From Casp-actino8 sp001510455 (lineage in GTDB: Bacteria > Actinomycetota > Acidimicrobiia > Acidimicrobiales > Ilumatobacteraceae), in assembly GCA_027592035.1 (NCBI GenBank), contig JAQCIK010000009.1, positions 3,444 through 67,443 of the forward strand: a stretch of DNA of 64,000 nucleotides. The letters are read 5' to 3'. The notes below the pieces were generated by a model. The model was not told where the DNA came from. It searched no databases and saw only the letters and a list, made by a program, of their open reading frames with translations. Shown here in pieces: positions 1 to 7,499 of this stretch. The translations under genes were made by a program, and so were the position numbers. Each line of letters starts with the position of its first letter. The first letter of the stretch is position 1.

Positions 1-63
1 GAGGCGCCACATCAGACCCTCGGCGTCGGACATGCGGCGTTCGAACGAGATTTCCTGAACCAC
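1..63 (-). CDS. Wax ester synthase/diacylglycerol acyltransferase (WS/DGAT), N-terminal fragment
   Basis: Only the first 21 codons are inside the window; the gene runs off the left edge. Translation from GTG at 63 gives VVQEISFERRMSDAEGLMWR, and the RMSDAEGLMW stretch resembles the conserved N-terminus of actinobacterial bifunctional wax ester synthase/acyl-CoA:diacylglycerol acyltransferases. These make storage triacylglycerol or wax esters at the membrane or lipid-body surface. GTG 63 is the first start after an in-frame TAA at 75-73, and a TAACCT hexamer lies six bases before it. The HHxxxDG active-site motif would be further downstream, outside the window, so the family call rests on the N-terminal signature alone. 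Confidence 0.6.
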   Translation of the reverse strand, partial: MVQEISFERRMSDAEGLMWRL

Positions 64-69
64 GGCTCC

Positions 70-75
70 AGGTTA
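70..75 (-). promoter_or_regulatory. Putative -10 hexamer TAACCT, leaderless start
   Basis: TAACCT on the minus strand is followed by six bases and then the GTG start of the WS/DGAT gene. The TANNNT-N6-start spacing is typical of actinobacterial leaderless transcripts. No Shine-Dalgarno sequence fits in this space. Confidence 0.5.
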
Positions 76-84
76 GAGCCCGGA

Positions 85-118
85 TACCTTCGAGGGGATG
101 GGGAACGGGGCTCGGTGA
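85..118 (+). promoter_or_regulatory. Putative -10 (TACCTT) and leaderless six-codon upstream ORF
   Basis: TACCTT at 85-90 is followed by seven bases and an ATG at 98. That ATG opens a mini-ORF of six codons (MGNGAR) ending in TGA at 116-118. The stop overlaps the ATG of the next gene as TGATG. A leaderless mini-ORF translationally coupled to the lipoprotein gene is the simplest reading, but it is inferred from spacing only. Confidence 0.35.
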
Positions 119-1320
119 TGATCGTGAGGCGCCGGTTCGTGACGACGAGGTTGTTCCCTCCGATCTCGCTACTTCTGTTCGTCTCGCTCGTCGTCGGATG
201 CGCCTCCTCGTCGCGGTGGGATCGTGGTTTGGGCAGTCGGATCGACGACGGTGACGTGGTAACTCGTGACGTGACCGTCGGGATCGATCGTTGGGAGGTG
301 GCGATTTGTCGAGTGCCCGATGACGTTCGGGACCCCTTGTTCGAGACCTCGGTCGAGCGACTGTCATCCGATGTGATCACGATCGTCAACCGTCTCCAGG
401 GGGTCACCGATTATTTCGACCGATGGTCGCACGGGCGATATCGACTCGAGTGGACGGCAGCCGACGACGTGTCGATCGAAGCCGACGAGTCGGCAGTCGA
501 CTGCGTCGATCGGGCACTCGACCGTTCGGCGACATCCACCAACGGCGTTCTCGTCGTGGCCGACGCCCAGCACGACGTGGATGCGCCGGGTGGTTGGGGT
601 CGCCGAGGTGATCGATGCGAACTTCCGTGTGCTGCGTCGGAGTCGCGTCGTTCGGCGTACGTCGGGGCATCGGACTTCTCCACGTATTGGGGGGACGAAC
701 CACCGCTCGACTTGATCGAACACGAGATCGGCCATGCTCTCGGGTGGCCGCACAGCGCATCGTCGGCTGGGATCGGCGACAATCACGTCTACGACAGCCA
801 TCTCGACGTGATGAGCAACAGCGCGTCACCTCGTGATGTCGATCCGACGCGACGCCACGCTCCGGGTGTGCTCGCCTTCGACGCATGGTCGAGTGGGTGG
901 CTCGACGATCAGGAGATCGCTTTCTTCTCTCTTCGGCGGCTCCGGTCCGGCGAGTGGCAGGACGCCGTTCGGCTGGTCGCGTCCGACACGCCGTCACCGG
1001 TCGCGGGAGACGACCAGATTCGGCTCGTCGTCGTCGACGTGGGGGACGATCTGCTCACCATCGAGTTGCTGGCCGATCGGGGTGACAACGACCATCTCAC
1101 CGGGTCCGGAGTCGCCATACATCGACTCGTGTTCGATGGGTCGGCACCCGAGGGACGATGGCAGGTGGTGCAACCGATCGGAGCGGATGGGTCACTGCTA
1201 CTCGCGCCGGGTCGTACATGGGGTGACGACGAGTCGGATCTTGCCGTTCGTATCGGTGATGTCGTCGATGAATCCGGAAGGGTTTCGACCGACGTGCGCC
1301 TTCGGCGCGATCAGGGCTGA
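118..1320 (+). CDS. Secreted lipoprotein with metzincin-type zinc metalloprotease motif
   Basis: The roughly 400-residue product begins with a basic stretch and a hydrophobic segment ending in a lipobox (VVGC, Cys about residue 28), so it should be a lipid-anchored extracytoplasmic protein. Around residues 202-212 is HEIGHALGWPH, matching the HExxHxxGxxH zinc-binding signature of metzincins. A possible Met-turn (DVMSN) follows about 20 residues later. Cys pairs (near 129/168/171) could form disulfides. Substrate is unknown, and outside the zinc motif I recognise no named peptidase family. The start is ATG 118 (GTG 115 is the alternative); its neighbour upstream is divergent and the next gene is convergent, so it is likely monocistronic. 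Confidence 0.7.
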   Translation: MIVRRRFVTTRLFPPISLLLFVSLVVGCASSSRWDRGLGSRIDDGDVVTRDVTVGIDRWEVAICRVPDDVRDPLFETSVERLSSDVITIVNRLQGVTDYFDRWSHGRYRLEWTAADDVSIEADESAVDCVDRALDRSATSTNGVLVVADAQHDVDAPGGWGRRGDRCELPCAASESRRSAYVGASDFSTYWGDEPPLDLIEHEIGHALGWPHSASSAGIGDNHVYDSHLDVMSNSASPRDVDPTRRHAPGVLAFDAWSSGWLDDQEIAFFSLRRLRSGEWQDAVRLVASDTPSPVAGDDQIRLVVVDVGDDLLTIELLADRGDNDHLTGSGVAIHRLVFDGSAPEGRWQVVQPIGADGSLLLAPGRTWGDDESDLAVRIGDVVDESGRVSTDVRLRRDQG

Positions 1321-1340
1321 CGAAACGTCGTCGACCGGAT

Positions 1341-1940
1341 TCAGCGCGGTACGGACGTGTGCTTGAACTCGTTCAGGATCGGCCAGTCGACGTTGTCGAG
1401 AATTCGTTCGATGGTGTGAACGGCCAGTGCCTCGTCGCCCTCGGCCCGATCGAGAAGACGGACGAACACTGCCTTGTCGTCGACCACGAACACCGGCACC
1501 CCCCACACGTCATGGCTCGTTGCGTATTGCGTGTGCTGGTCGCGAATCGTCGCGAGCGGTCGGCCCGAGTCGACTTCGGAGAAGACGGCGATCGGATCGA
1601 TGCCGCAGCCGGTGAGTACGTTCGACAGATCTTCCCGATTTCGGATGTTCCCGCCGAGCGCGTGCTTGAACTCGTAGAGCGCATGGTGCAGATCGACGAA
1701 TGCATGGGGTTGTTGATCGCGGACGGCGACAGCAACTTGAAGAGCGAGGATTCCCGAGTCGGTCTCGGGGGCGTCCCACACGTCGGGCATCCCCGCCTCC
1801 ACGTGGGATTGCCCGAGGCAGAAGGGGAGAAACGTGACGTCCCAATCGGCTCCGGCGCGCAGTCCGGTCACCACGTGATCGTGGGCGATGCGACCGTAAG
1901 GGCAGCGGTAGTCCCAGGTGACGGCGAAGGTGCGGGTCAT
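1341..1940 (-). CDS. DsbA-family thioredoxin-fold protein with single-Cys CPYG motif
   Basis: This 199-residue cytoplasmic protein has the DsbA/FrnE-like layout: an N-terminal beta strand, CPYG at residues 14-17, a helical insertion, and a cis-Pro loop in WGVPVFVVDDK (about residue 155). The usual second cysteine of CPxC is replaced by glycine, so ordinary dithiol oxidation is not possible. A monothiol mechanism, for instance with mycothiol, or a glutathione-transferase-like role is more plausible. GAGGAG sits about six bases before ATG 1940. It is the last gene of a minus-strand run beginning with the acyl-CoA synthetase and converges on the lipoprotein gene with a 20-base gap. Confidence 0.7.
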   Translation of the reverse strand: MTRTFAVTWDYRCPYGRIAHDHVVTGLRAGADWDVTFLPFCLGQSHVEAGMPDVWDAPETDSGILALQVAVAVRDQQPHAFVDLHHALYEFKHALGGNIRNREDLSNVLTGCGIDPIAVFSEVDSGRPLATIRDQHTQYATSHDVWGVPVFVVDDKAVFVRLLDRAEGDEALAVHTIERILDNVDWPILNEFKHTSVPR

Positions 1941-1964
1941 GATGTCTCCTCGATCTCGGTGCGC

Positions 1965-2537
1965 TCAGCGCAGTCTCTTCACCAGAGGTCGGACGAGCAA
2001 ACCGAGGCCGAGTCCGACCGCCGCGCCTCCGATCACGTCGGATGCATGGTGGATACGAACGAAGGCCCGACTGGTCCCGACGACGGCCGCGAGGCCGAAC
2101 CACAACGGAGCCGATTTCTTGCCGTCGAGAGTGGTGAGAACCGTGGCGGCGAACACCGCCGAACTGGCATGACCGCTCGGAAAGCTGCTGGTGGACGGAG
2201 TGCGCACCGTGAAGCGATCGTCACCACTGTCGGTGGGCCGTTCGCGACGGAACATCCTTTTCACACCTTGGTTGACGATCAGGGATTCGGCTCCGAGCAG
2301 GGCGGACAGCGCAAGAGCCTGGGAGGCACGCCGATCGTTCGTGACTCCACGCGCGGCGCCGATCAGGTGCCAGACGAGACTCCAGTCTCCGAGGTGACTG
2401 GCGGTGGTGAAGATCCGCCCGGCTGTCGGTGAGCTTCGGAGCCGTTCCAGATAGACGTCGGCCGCTCGGTCGAAGCGAGCGACCGTCGAACCGAGTCCGT
2501 CGACACCTCGTTCCGGATCGGATTCGTCAGTGAGCAT
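1965..2537 (-). CDS. PAP2-family phosphatase, membrane-associated
   Basis: All three PAP2 signature motifs are visible: K-x6-RP (KRMFRRERP), PSGH (FPSGHAS), and SR-x5-H-x3-D (SRAFVRIHHASD). The last two histidines and the arginine are the catalytic site of vanadium-chloroperoxidase-fold lipid phosphatases. Hydrophobic helices surround the motifs, so the protein is probably membrane embedded. It may act on phosphatidic acid, undecaprenyl-PP or a related lipid phosphate; the sequence does not say which. I start at ATG 2537; an in-frame TTG at 2549 is an alternative. It lies 22 bases after the alpha/beta hydrolase gene and 24 before the DsbA-like gene. Confidence 0.8.
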   Translation of the reverse strand: MLTDESDPERGVDGLGSTVARFDRAADVYLERLRSSPTAGRIFTTASHLGDWSLVWHLIGAARGVTNDRRASQALALSALLGAESLIVNQGVKRMFRRERPTDSGDDRFTVRTPSTSSFPSGHASSAVFAATVLTTLDGKKSAPLWFGLAAVVGTSRAFVRIHHASDVIGGAAVGLGLGLLVRPLVKRLR

Positions 2538-2559
2538 GGGGGTGGCCAAACCGTGTCGG

Positions 2560-3402
2560 TCAGGGCTCGAGTGTGTCGGCGAAGGTGTCGATGATGCGAG
2601 CGATACGAGCCGGGTCGACGAACGGCCCGAAATGGTCGAGGTCGCTGTACTCGATGTGATTGCCGTTCGGAAGTTGATCGGCGACCGCCTCGGCCCATCC
2701 CGACGGTTGGAACGGTTCGGGGTGACCCGAGAGCACCCAGACCGGGATCTCCAAGGAGGCCAACTTCTTCCAGAGTTGGGGCACCGTCGGATTTCGGAAG
2801 TTCTCGGCCTCGGTGGACGGATCGCACTTCAGATGCACCAGGCCGTCGTCGCCCTTGCGCAACCCGCCGTGGACGTAGGCCTCGAGGGCTTCGGGAGTGA
2901 AGGCCGACATCGGCAACTTCGACGAGTAGTTCTCGATGGCTTCTTCGAAACTCTTGAACGACGACTTGCGTCGCGCTGCGCCATCGGCGAGAACGTTCGG
3001 TCGATTCGCCGGCATGCGGAGATCGGCGGGTGGCACGATGGGCTCGTACACCAGAAGTCCACGAAACAGAGACGGGTCCTTGACGGCGGCCATGAGCAGT
3101 GTCGCCCCGCCCATCGAATGTCCGACGCCGATGATCCCACCTGGCTCGTGGAGATGCTTCGCGACCGCCGTGGTGTCGGCTCCGTAGCCGGCCCAGGCGA
3201 TCTTCCAGTTCTTAGGGAGCGGTGTGTCGCCGTGACCCCGGTGGTCGTGGGCGTAACAGTGGAAGCGACGAGTCAGATGCTCGGCGACGGGCGTCCAGCA
3301 CAGACCGTGGAAGCCGTTGGCGTGCGACATGAGCATGCGGGGTCCGTGACCACCGAGGTCGTGGACCTCGACCTTCACTCCGTTCGTCGATGCAACTTTC
3401 AC
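2560..3402 (-). CDS. Alpha/beta hydrolase
   Basis: The 280-residue protein has an oxyanion-hole region at HANGFHG, a DHRGHGDTP loop, and the nucleophile elbow GHSMGG near residues 96-101. The acid is likely the Asp in the VWVLSGH region and the base His is in the DLDHFGPFVDP region near the end. This is a soluble serine hydrolase of the epoxide-hydrolase/esterase type, cytoplasmic because no signal peptide is present. The start is GTG 3402, with no clear Shine-Dalgarno. It sits within the minus-strand lipid-related run, which suggests an ester or thioester substrate, but nothing identifies it. Confidence 0.8.
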   Translation of the reverse strand: MKVASTNGVKVEVHDLGGHGPRMLMSHANGFHGLCWTPVAEHLTRRFHCYAHDHRGHGDTPLPKNWKIAWAGYGADTTAVAKHLHEPGGIIGVGHSMGGATLLMAAVKDPSLFRGLLVYEPIVPPADLRMPANRPNVLADGAARRKSSFKSFEEAIENYSSKLPMSAFTPEALEAYVHGGLRKGDDGLVHLKCDPSTEAENFRNPTVPQLWKKLASLEIPVWVLSGHPEPFQPSGWAEAVADQLPNGNHIEYSDLDHFGPFVDPARIARIIDTFADTLEP

Positions 3403-3448
3403 GTGTGGGTGTCTCGCTCGGGCCGAGCCAGCACCCTGAATCGGGTCG

Positions 3449-3688
3449 TCAATTCTTGCGACGACGGCGGCGATTGAGTCCGATCACGAGTCGATCGAGC
3501 ACCACCCCGAAGAGGATCGCCACGATCAAACTGAGGGAGAGCTGGCTGTTGATATCGAAGAACAAGAATTCTACGGGCGTTTCTTCCCAGTTCTGCACGA
3601 CGAACACGGCGATGACCACGGCGACAACCGCCACACCGACGAGACGCCACGGAATTTCTCGCACCTTCTCCTGCGGAATCTCGTTCAC
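3449..3688 (-). CDS. LapA-like small membrane protein
   Basis: The 79-residue protein has two hydrophobic helices (about residues 16-33 and 48-66) joined by a short stretch containing VQNWEETPVEFLFFD. This is typical of the LapA/YciS (DUF1049) domain, in which VxFVxQN...V is followed by a second helix and a basic tail. The tail here is NRRRRRKN. GTG 3688 is chosen because GAGGAGG lies five bases upstream; longer in-frame extensions run through the neighbouring dehydrogenase gene. LapA-type proteins contribute to envelope assembly in proteobacteria; the role in actinobacteria is not established. Confidence 0.65.
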   Translation of the reverse strand: MNEIPQEKVREIPWRLVGVAVVAVVIAVFVVQNWEETPVEFLFFDINSQLSLSLIVAILFGVVLDRLVIGLNRRRRRKN

Positions 3689-3749
3689 GACGACCTCCTC
3701 TGCCAGGTGACCTGGTGATATGCCGAACGAACGCGAGTGTAGGACCGGA

Positions 3750-4868
3750 TCAGGACGGCCCGGGTCGCGGCTCTCGCGGCAGACCCAGTAATCGCTCGCC
3801 GATGATGTTTCTCTGGACCTGGCTCGTGCCGCCGGCGATTCGACCACCTGGTGCCGAGAGCAAACCGAACGCATCGGGTCCGTCGATCGTCGCATCGACA
3901 CCGGCGATGTCGGCCCGCAGCATCGCCACGTCGAACATCATCTCGGTGATGCCGAGTTTCATGAGCGAGGCCGCCGTCGACGCGATCGGTCCCTGGCGCT
4001 GGGCCATCGCCTTGTAGGCCATTCCCTTCGAGAGGAGAGACGTCAGTTCCTGACGTTCCACCGTCGTGAGGTCGCGACCCTGAGCGAGTCGAGAGATCGA
4101 CTCGAGTCGTCGTTCGAGAGAGATGACGCTCGTTCCGATGTGCCCACGCTCCGACGTGAGAACCGCCATACCGACACCCCAGCCGCCGTGCAAGGGTCCG
4201 AGCAGAGCGTCGGCAGGAACTTCGACGTCGGTGAAGAAGACCTCGTCGAACTCGGACTCTCCGGTCATCTGCTTCAGTGGCCGGACGTCGATGCCGGGCA
4301 GACTCATGTCGAGCAGGAAGAAGGAAATGCCTTCGTGTTTGGGTGCGTCGGGATCGGTGCGCGCCATGAGGATGCCCCAGTTGCTGTAGCGGCCACCCGA
4401 GCACCACACCTTCTGTCCATTGACGATCCACCGGTCTCCGTCGAGTACGGCCCGCGTGCTGAGCGATCCGAGATCGCTGCCGGCTCCGGGTTCGCTGAAC
4501 AGCTGACACCAGACGTGCTCGGCGCGCAGCGTCTTCTCGAGGTGGGTCGATCGGTGATCATCGGAGCCGAACTTCTGGATCGCGCCACCGGCGAGGACGA
4601 GACCCACCATGTTGAACACTCCCGGCACACCAGCCAGGGCACATTCGTACAGCCACTGAGCCTGATGGGCCGGCGTGAGTCCGCGTCCACCGACGTCGGT
4701 GGGCCAGTGGATGCCGGCGTATCCCGAGGCGAACAGGTGCCGTTGCCATTCGAGTCCACGCTCGACGAGATCAGGAGGGCAAATCGCGCCGTAGTCGCGC
4801 GGTGCGAGGGACGCGTGGGCGGCCAACCATTCCCGTACCTCGCCGGCGAAGTCCTCGACGCTGATCAT
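3750..4868 (-). CDS. Acyl-CoA dehydrogenase
   Basis: This 372-residue flavoprotein shows the core acyl-CoA dehydrogenase motifs: QLFSEPGAGSDLGSLSTRA in the middle beta domain, VNGQKVWCSGG, then the C-terminal helical domain ending GGTSQVQRNIIGERLLGLP. It should carry out FAD-dependent alpha-beta desaturation of an acyl-CoA and pass electrons to ETF. ATG 4868 lies 11 bases after the SDR stop, so the two are probably cotranscribed. The substrate is not predictable. The neighbouring ligase and Hsd4-like SDR suggest branched or cyclic acyl groups. Confidence 0.85.
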   Translation of the reverse strand: MISVEDFAGEVREWLAAHASLAPRDYGAICPPDLVERGLEWQRHLFASGYAGIHWPTDVGGRGLTPAHQAQWLYECALAGVPGVFNMVGLVLAGGAIQKFGSDDHRSTHLEKTLRAEHVWCQLFSEPGAGSDLGSLSTRAVLDGDRWIVNGQKVWCSGGRYSNWGILMARTDPDAPKHEGISFFLLDMSLPGIDVRPLKQMTGESEFDEVFFTDVEVPADALLGPLHGGWGVGMAVLTSERGHIGTSVISLERRLESISRLAQGRDLTTVERQELTSLLSKGMAYKAMAQRQGPIASTAASLMKLGITEMMFDVAMLRADIAGVDATIDGPDAFGLLSAPGGRIAGGTSQVQRNIIGERLLGLPREPRPGPS

Positions 4869-4878
4869 CGTGACTCGA

Positions 4879-5772
4879 TCACTTGAAATGAGGCAGGAAC
4901 ATCGCTGTCTCTTCGCCGAGATTGTTCGGTGTCGCGTAGCCGCTCTGGTCCATGATCTGCTCCCAGTTCGACTGAACGTCTTCGGGAGAGAGATCGGCCT
5001 TGAAATAGCCCTGAGTCTCACCGATGAAGACATGAGCAACTCGGCCGCCGCCCACCGAGAACGTCTGACCGGAGACCGGGCAGTCATCGTGCGTGAGATA
5101 CGCGACGAGAGGTGAGACGAGACCGGGATCGAGTTTGTCGGCGAGAGCACCCATGATGTCCTCGGTCATGCGAGTGAGGGCGAGGGGAGCGATGGCGTTG
5201 GCCTTGATGTTGAAACGTGCTCCTTCGACCGCCAGTACCCGAGTGAAACCGACGAGTCCCATCTTGGCGGCGCCGTAGTTGGTCTGCCCGAAGTTGCCGA
5301 AGATGCCGGCGGCCGACGACGTCGACACGATGCGGCCGTATCCCTGCTCGCGCATCTTCACGAAGGCGGGCTTGGTGACGTGGAAAGCACCCTTCAGGTG
5401 CACGTCGAGAACCGGGTTCAAGAGATCGGGTTCCATGTTGTGGAACGCTTTGTCGCGCAGGATTCCTGCGTTGTTGACGACGATGTCGACTCGACCGAAA
5501 GCGTCGATCGCTGTCTTGACGATGGCTTCGCCGCCCTCGGGTGTGGCCACCGAATTGGTGTCGGCGACGGCCTCACCACCGAGACCCTTGATCTCGTCGA
5601 CGACCTTCTGCGCCGCCGATGTGCTCGCTCCGGTTCCGTCGACGGATCCACCGAGATCGTTGATCACGACCAGCGCGCCGCGACTCGCCATGAGCAGCGC
5701 ATGCTGTCGTCCGAGGCCACCACCGGCTCCGGTGATGATCGCTACTTTGCCGTCGTATCCGAGTGACGTCAT
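4879..5772 (-). CDS. SDR-family 3-hydroxyacyl-CoA dehydrogenase (MFE-2/Hsd4 type)
   Basis: The protein has the short-chain dehydrogenase Rossmann motif TGAGGGLG near residue 15, NNAG, a catalytic serine in STSSAAG and YGAAK. The sequence VVINDLGGSVDGTG after the second strand is characteristic of the (3R)-hydroxyacyl-CoA dehydrogenase unit of peroxisomal multifunctional enzyme 2 and of Hsd4-type actinobacterial enzymes. A C-terminal extension of about 50 residues follows the core. NAD(P)-dependent oxidation of a 3-hydroxyacyl-CoA, next to a dehydrogenase and a ligase, fits beta-oxidation. The start ATG 5772 is preceded by GGAG. A second homologue lies at 22634-23551. Confidence 0.8.
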   Translation of the reverse strand: MTSLGYDGKVAIITGAGGGLGRQHALLMASRGALVVINDLGGSVDGTGASTSAAQKVVDEIKGLGGEAVADTNSVATPEGGEAIVKTAIDAFGRVDIVVNNAGILRDKAFHNMEPDLLNPVLDVHLKGAFHVTKPAFVKMREQGYGRIVSTSSAAGIFGNFGQTNYGAAKMGLVGFTRVLAVEGARFNIKANAIAPLALTRMTEDIMGALADKLDPGLVSPLVAYLTHDDCPVSGQTFSVGGGRVAHVFIGETQGYFKADLSPEDVQSNWEQIMDQSGYATPNNLGEETAMFLPHFK

Positions 5773-5853
5773 GTCTGTCTCCGTGGTCGATCTCTTGCGA
5801 GGGGGTGATCCGCCGTTCAGCGGGCCGTCGTTCGATCGGACGGCATCGCGAAA

Positions 5854-7467
5854 CTACTCCAGGCTCGCGATGGCACGAGCAGTCAGAGCCTTGTAGTCGA
5901 GCTTTCCGTTTCCGGCTCGTTCCACACTCTCGACGAACAGGACGTGCTTGGGGGATTTGTACGCGGCTAGATGCCGTCGTACGTGCGCCACCAGTTCGCC
6001 CGGGTCGACGGTGAGGTCGGGGAGAAGTTCCACCAGAGCGGTGACCGCTTGGCCGAATCTCTCGTCAGGAACTCCCACGACCGCGGCGTCGGCCACGGTG
6101 TCGTGGGTCTTCAATGCCTCTTCCACCTCTTCGGGGTACACCTTCTCGCCACCAGTGTTGATGCATTGACTACCGCGCCCGAGAAGGTGCACGGTTCCGT
6201 CGGCATCGACACGTGCCCAGTCGCCGGGGATCGACCAACGAACCCCGTCGAACATCTGGAACGTTGCTGCGCTCTTCGCCTCGTCCTTGTAGTAGCCGAT
6301 CGGTGTGTGTCCCTTGATCGCCACCCGACCGAGTTCGTCGGATCCGGGAACGATCTCCCGCCCGTCCTCGGTGAGGACCTTGGTGTTCGGTCCGAGCATG
6401 AAACGGGCCGTGTCGGACGTCCCGTCGGCCGATGTGGTGTTCTGGGCCATTGCCACCGCCTCGGACGATCCGAGGGAGTCGATGATCACGAGGTTGGGTG
6501 CGTGGCGAAGCAGACCTTGTTTCGTCTCGGCCGAGAACATGACGCCGCTCGACACGATCACGCGCAGACTCGACAGATCCCAACGATCGGGTTCGGCATC
6601 GAGGGCACGAAGGATCGGTTTGCCGAATGCATCGCCGACGAAGGACATCGTGTTGACGCGGCTGTCGCTGATCGTGTCGAGAAGTTCGATCGGATCGAAG
6701 TTGCGGCCCGCCAGGGTCACGATGCATCCGCCCACCATGAGATTGCTCATGGCGTTGAAGAGTCCGGTTCCGTGCATGAGTGGAGCTGCCGGAAGATTCC
6801 GAGGACCGGGTTTGGCCGAACGTGAATCGAGAACGTCGGGATCGGGGTTCGGTGAGAGCGGTCGACGATTGCCGGCGTCGAGAGCAAGCATCAGGTCCTC
6901 CTGTCGCCACATCACCCCCTTCGGCATTCCGGTGGTGCCACCGGTGTAGATGAGAAGAAGGTCGTCCCCACTTCGTGGCCACGGTGCCACGGACGAACGC
7001 GTGTCGCCGGCCGCCCTTTCGTAGTCGATGGCCCAGTCGGGACACGGAGTGGTTCCGTCGTCGACCCAGAGCCACGTACGGACTCGGGGGACCCTCGACC
7101 GAACCTCGTCGACCTTGTCGGTGAACACACTGTGGAACACCACGGCGACGGCGTCGGAGTTGTCCCAGATGTAGGCCAGTTCGTCGACGGTGTAGCGGTA
7201 ATTGGTGTTGACCGGAACGAGCCCGATCTTGAAGGCCGCAAAGACGCTCTCGAGGTACGTCGAATCGTTGTAGAGGTACTGAGCGACCTTGTCCTGGTGA
7301 CGTGCTCCGGCGGCCAGGAGTGTGGCTGCCACGCCGTTGGCTCGTCGATCGAAGTCGGCCCACGTGTGTACCAGTCCCCGATGTTCCTGGGCCGGAGCGT
7401 CGGGAAGTCGTCGGGCGATGTGTTCCCACGCATCGGCGTAGTTCCAGGTGGTCGCTGTGCTCGTCAC
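5854..7467 (-). CDS. Acyl-CoA synthetase (AMP-forming), FadD19-like
   Basis: This 537-residue adenylating enzyme has the P-loop motif YTGGTTGMPKG (residues 174-184) followed by VMWRQED, a sequence seen in FadD19-type ligases of sterol side-chain catabolism. It also has the hinge/Asp region DGTVHLLGRG and the C-terminal catalytic lysine in GNGKLDYKAL. It activates a fatty or branched carboxylic acid to acyl-AMP and acyl-CoA. GTG 7467 follows a TACCAT hexamer by seven bases, suggesting a leaderless message. It appears to head the long minus-strand run and is divergent from an acyl-CoA dehydrogenase gene. The exact substrate is inference. Confidence 0.85.
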   Translation of the reverse strand: MTSTATTWNYADAWEHIARRLPDAPAQEHRGLVHTWADFDRRANGVAATLLAAGARHQDKVAQYLYNDSTYLESVFAAFKIGLVPVNTNYRYTVDELAYIWDNSDAVAVVFHSVFTDKVDEVRSRVPRVRTWLWVDDGTTPCPDWAIDYERAAGDTRSSVAPWPRSGDDLLLIYTGGTTGMPKGVMWRQEDLMLALDAGNRRPLSPNPDPDVLDSRSAKPGPRNLPAAPLMHGTGLFNAMSNLMVGGCIVTLAGRNFDPIELLDTISDSRVNTMSFVGDAFGKPILRALDAEPDRWDLSSLRVIVSSGVMFSAETKQGLLRHAPNLVIIDSLGSSEAVAMAQNTTSADGTSDTARFMLGPNTKVLTEDGREIVPGSDELGRVAIKGHTPIGYYKDEAKSAATFQMFDGVRWSIPGDWARVDADGTVHLLGRGSQCINTGGEKVYPEEVEEALKTHDTVADAAVVGVPDERFGQAVTALVELLPDLTVDPGELVAHVRRHLAAYKSPKHVLFVESVERAGNGKLDYKALTARAIASLE

Positions 7468-7474
7468 GACGCTG

Positions 7475-7480
7475 ATGGTA
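7475..7480 (-). promoter_or_regulatory. Putative -10 TACCAT for the acyl-CoA synthetase run
   Basis: TACCAT on the minus strand lies seven bases before GTG 7467. The opposite strand carries TAAGGT at 7485-7490 for the divergent gene, so both promoters are packed into 32 bases. The TetR regulator encoded two genes away is the obvious candidate to bind here, though I see no clear palindrome. Confidence 0.5.
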
Positions 7481-7484
7481 TGCG

Positions 7485-7490
7485 TAAGGT
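7485..7490 (+). promoter_or_regulatory. Putative -10 TAAGGT for the acyl-CoA dehydrogenase/TetR pair
   Basis: TAAGGT is followed nine bases later by ATG 7500. Spacing is slightly longer than the six or seven bases seen at most other starts in this window, so the leader would be zero to a few nucleotides. Confidence 0.4.
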
Positions 7491-7499
7491 CGCGAATGT

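Noticed and set aside
1359..2432. Open reading frame of 357 codons on the plus strand opposite the DsbA-like and PAP2 genes
   Set aside because: Its composition is a mirror of the minus-strand genes, whose conserved motifs (CPYG, PSGH) leave no doubt about the coding strand.
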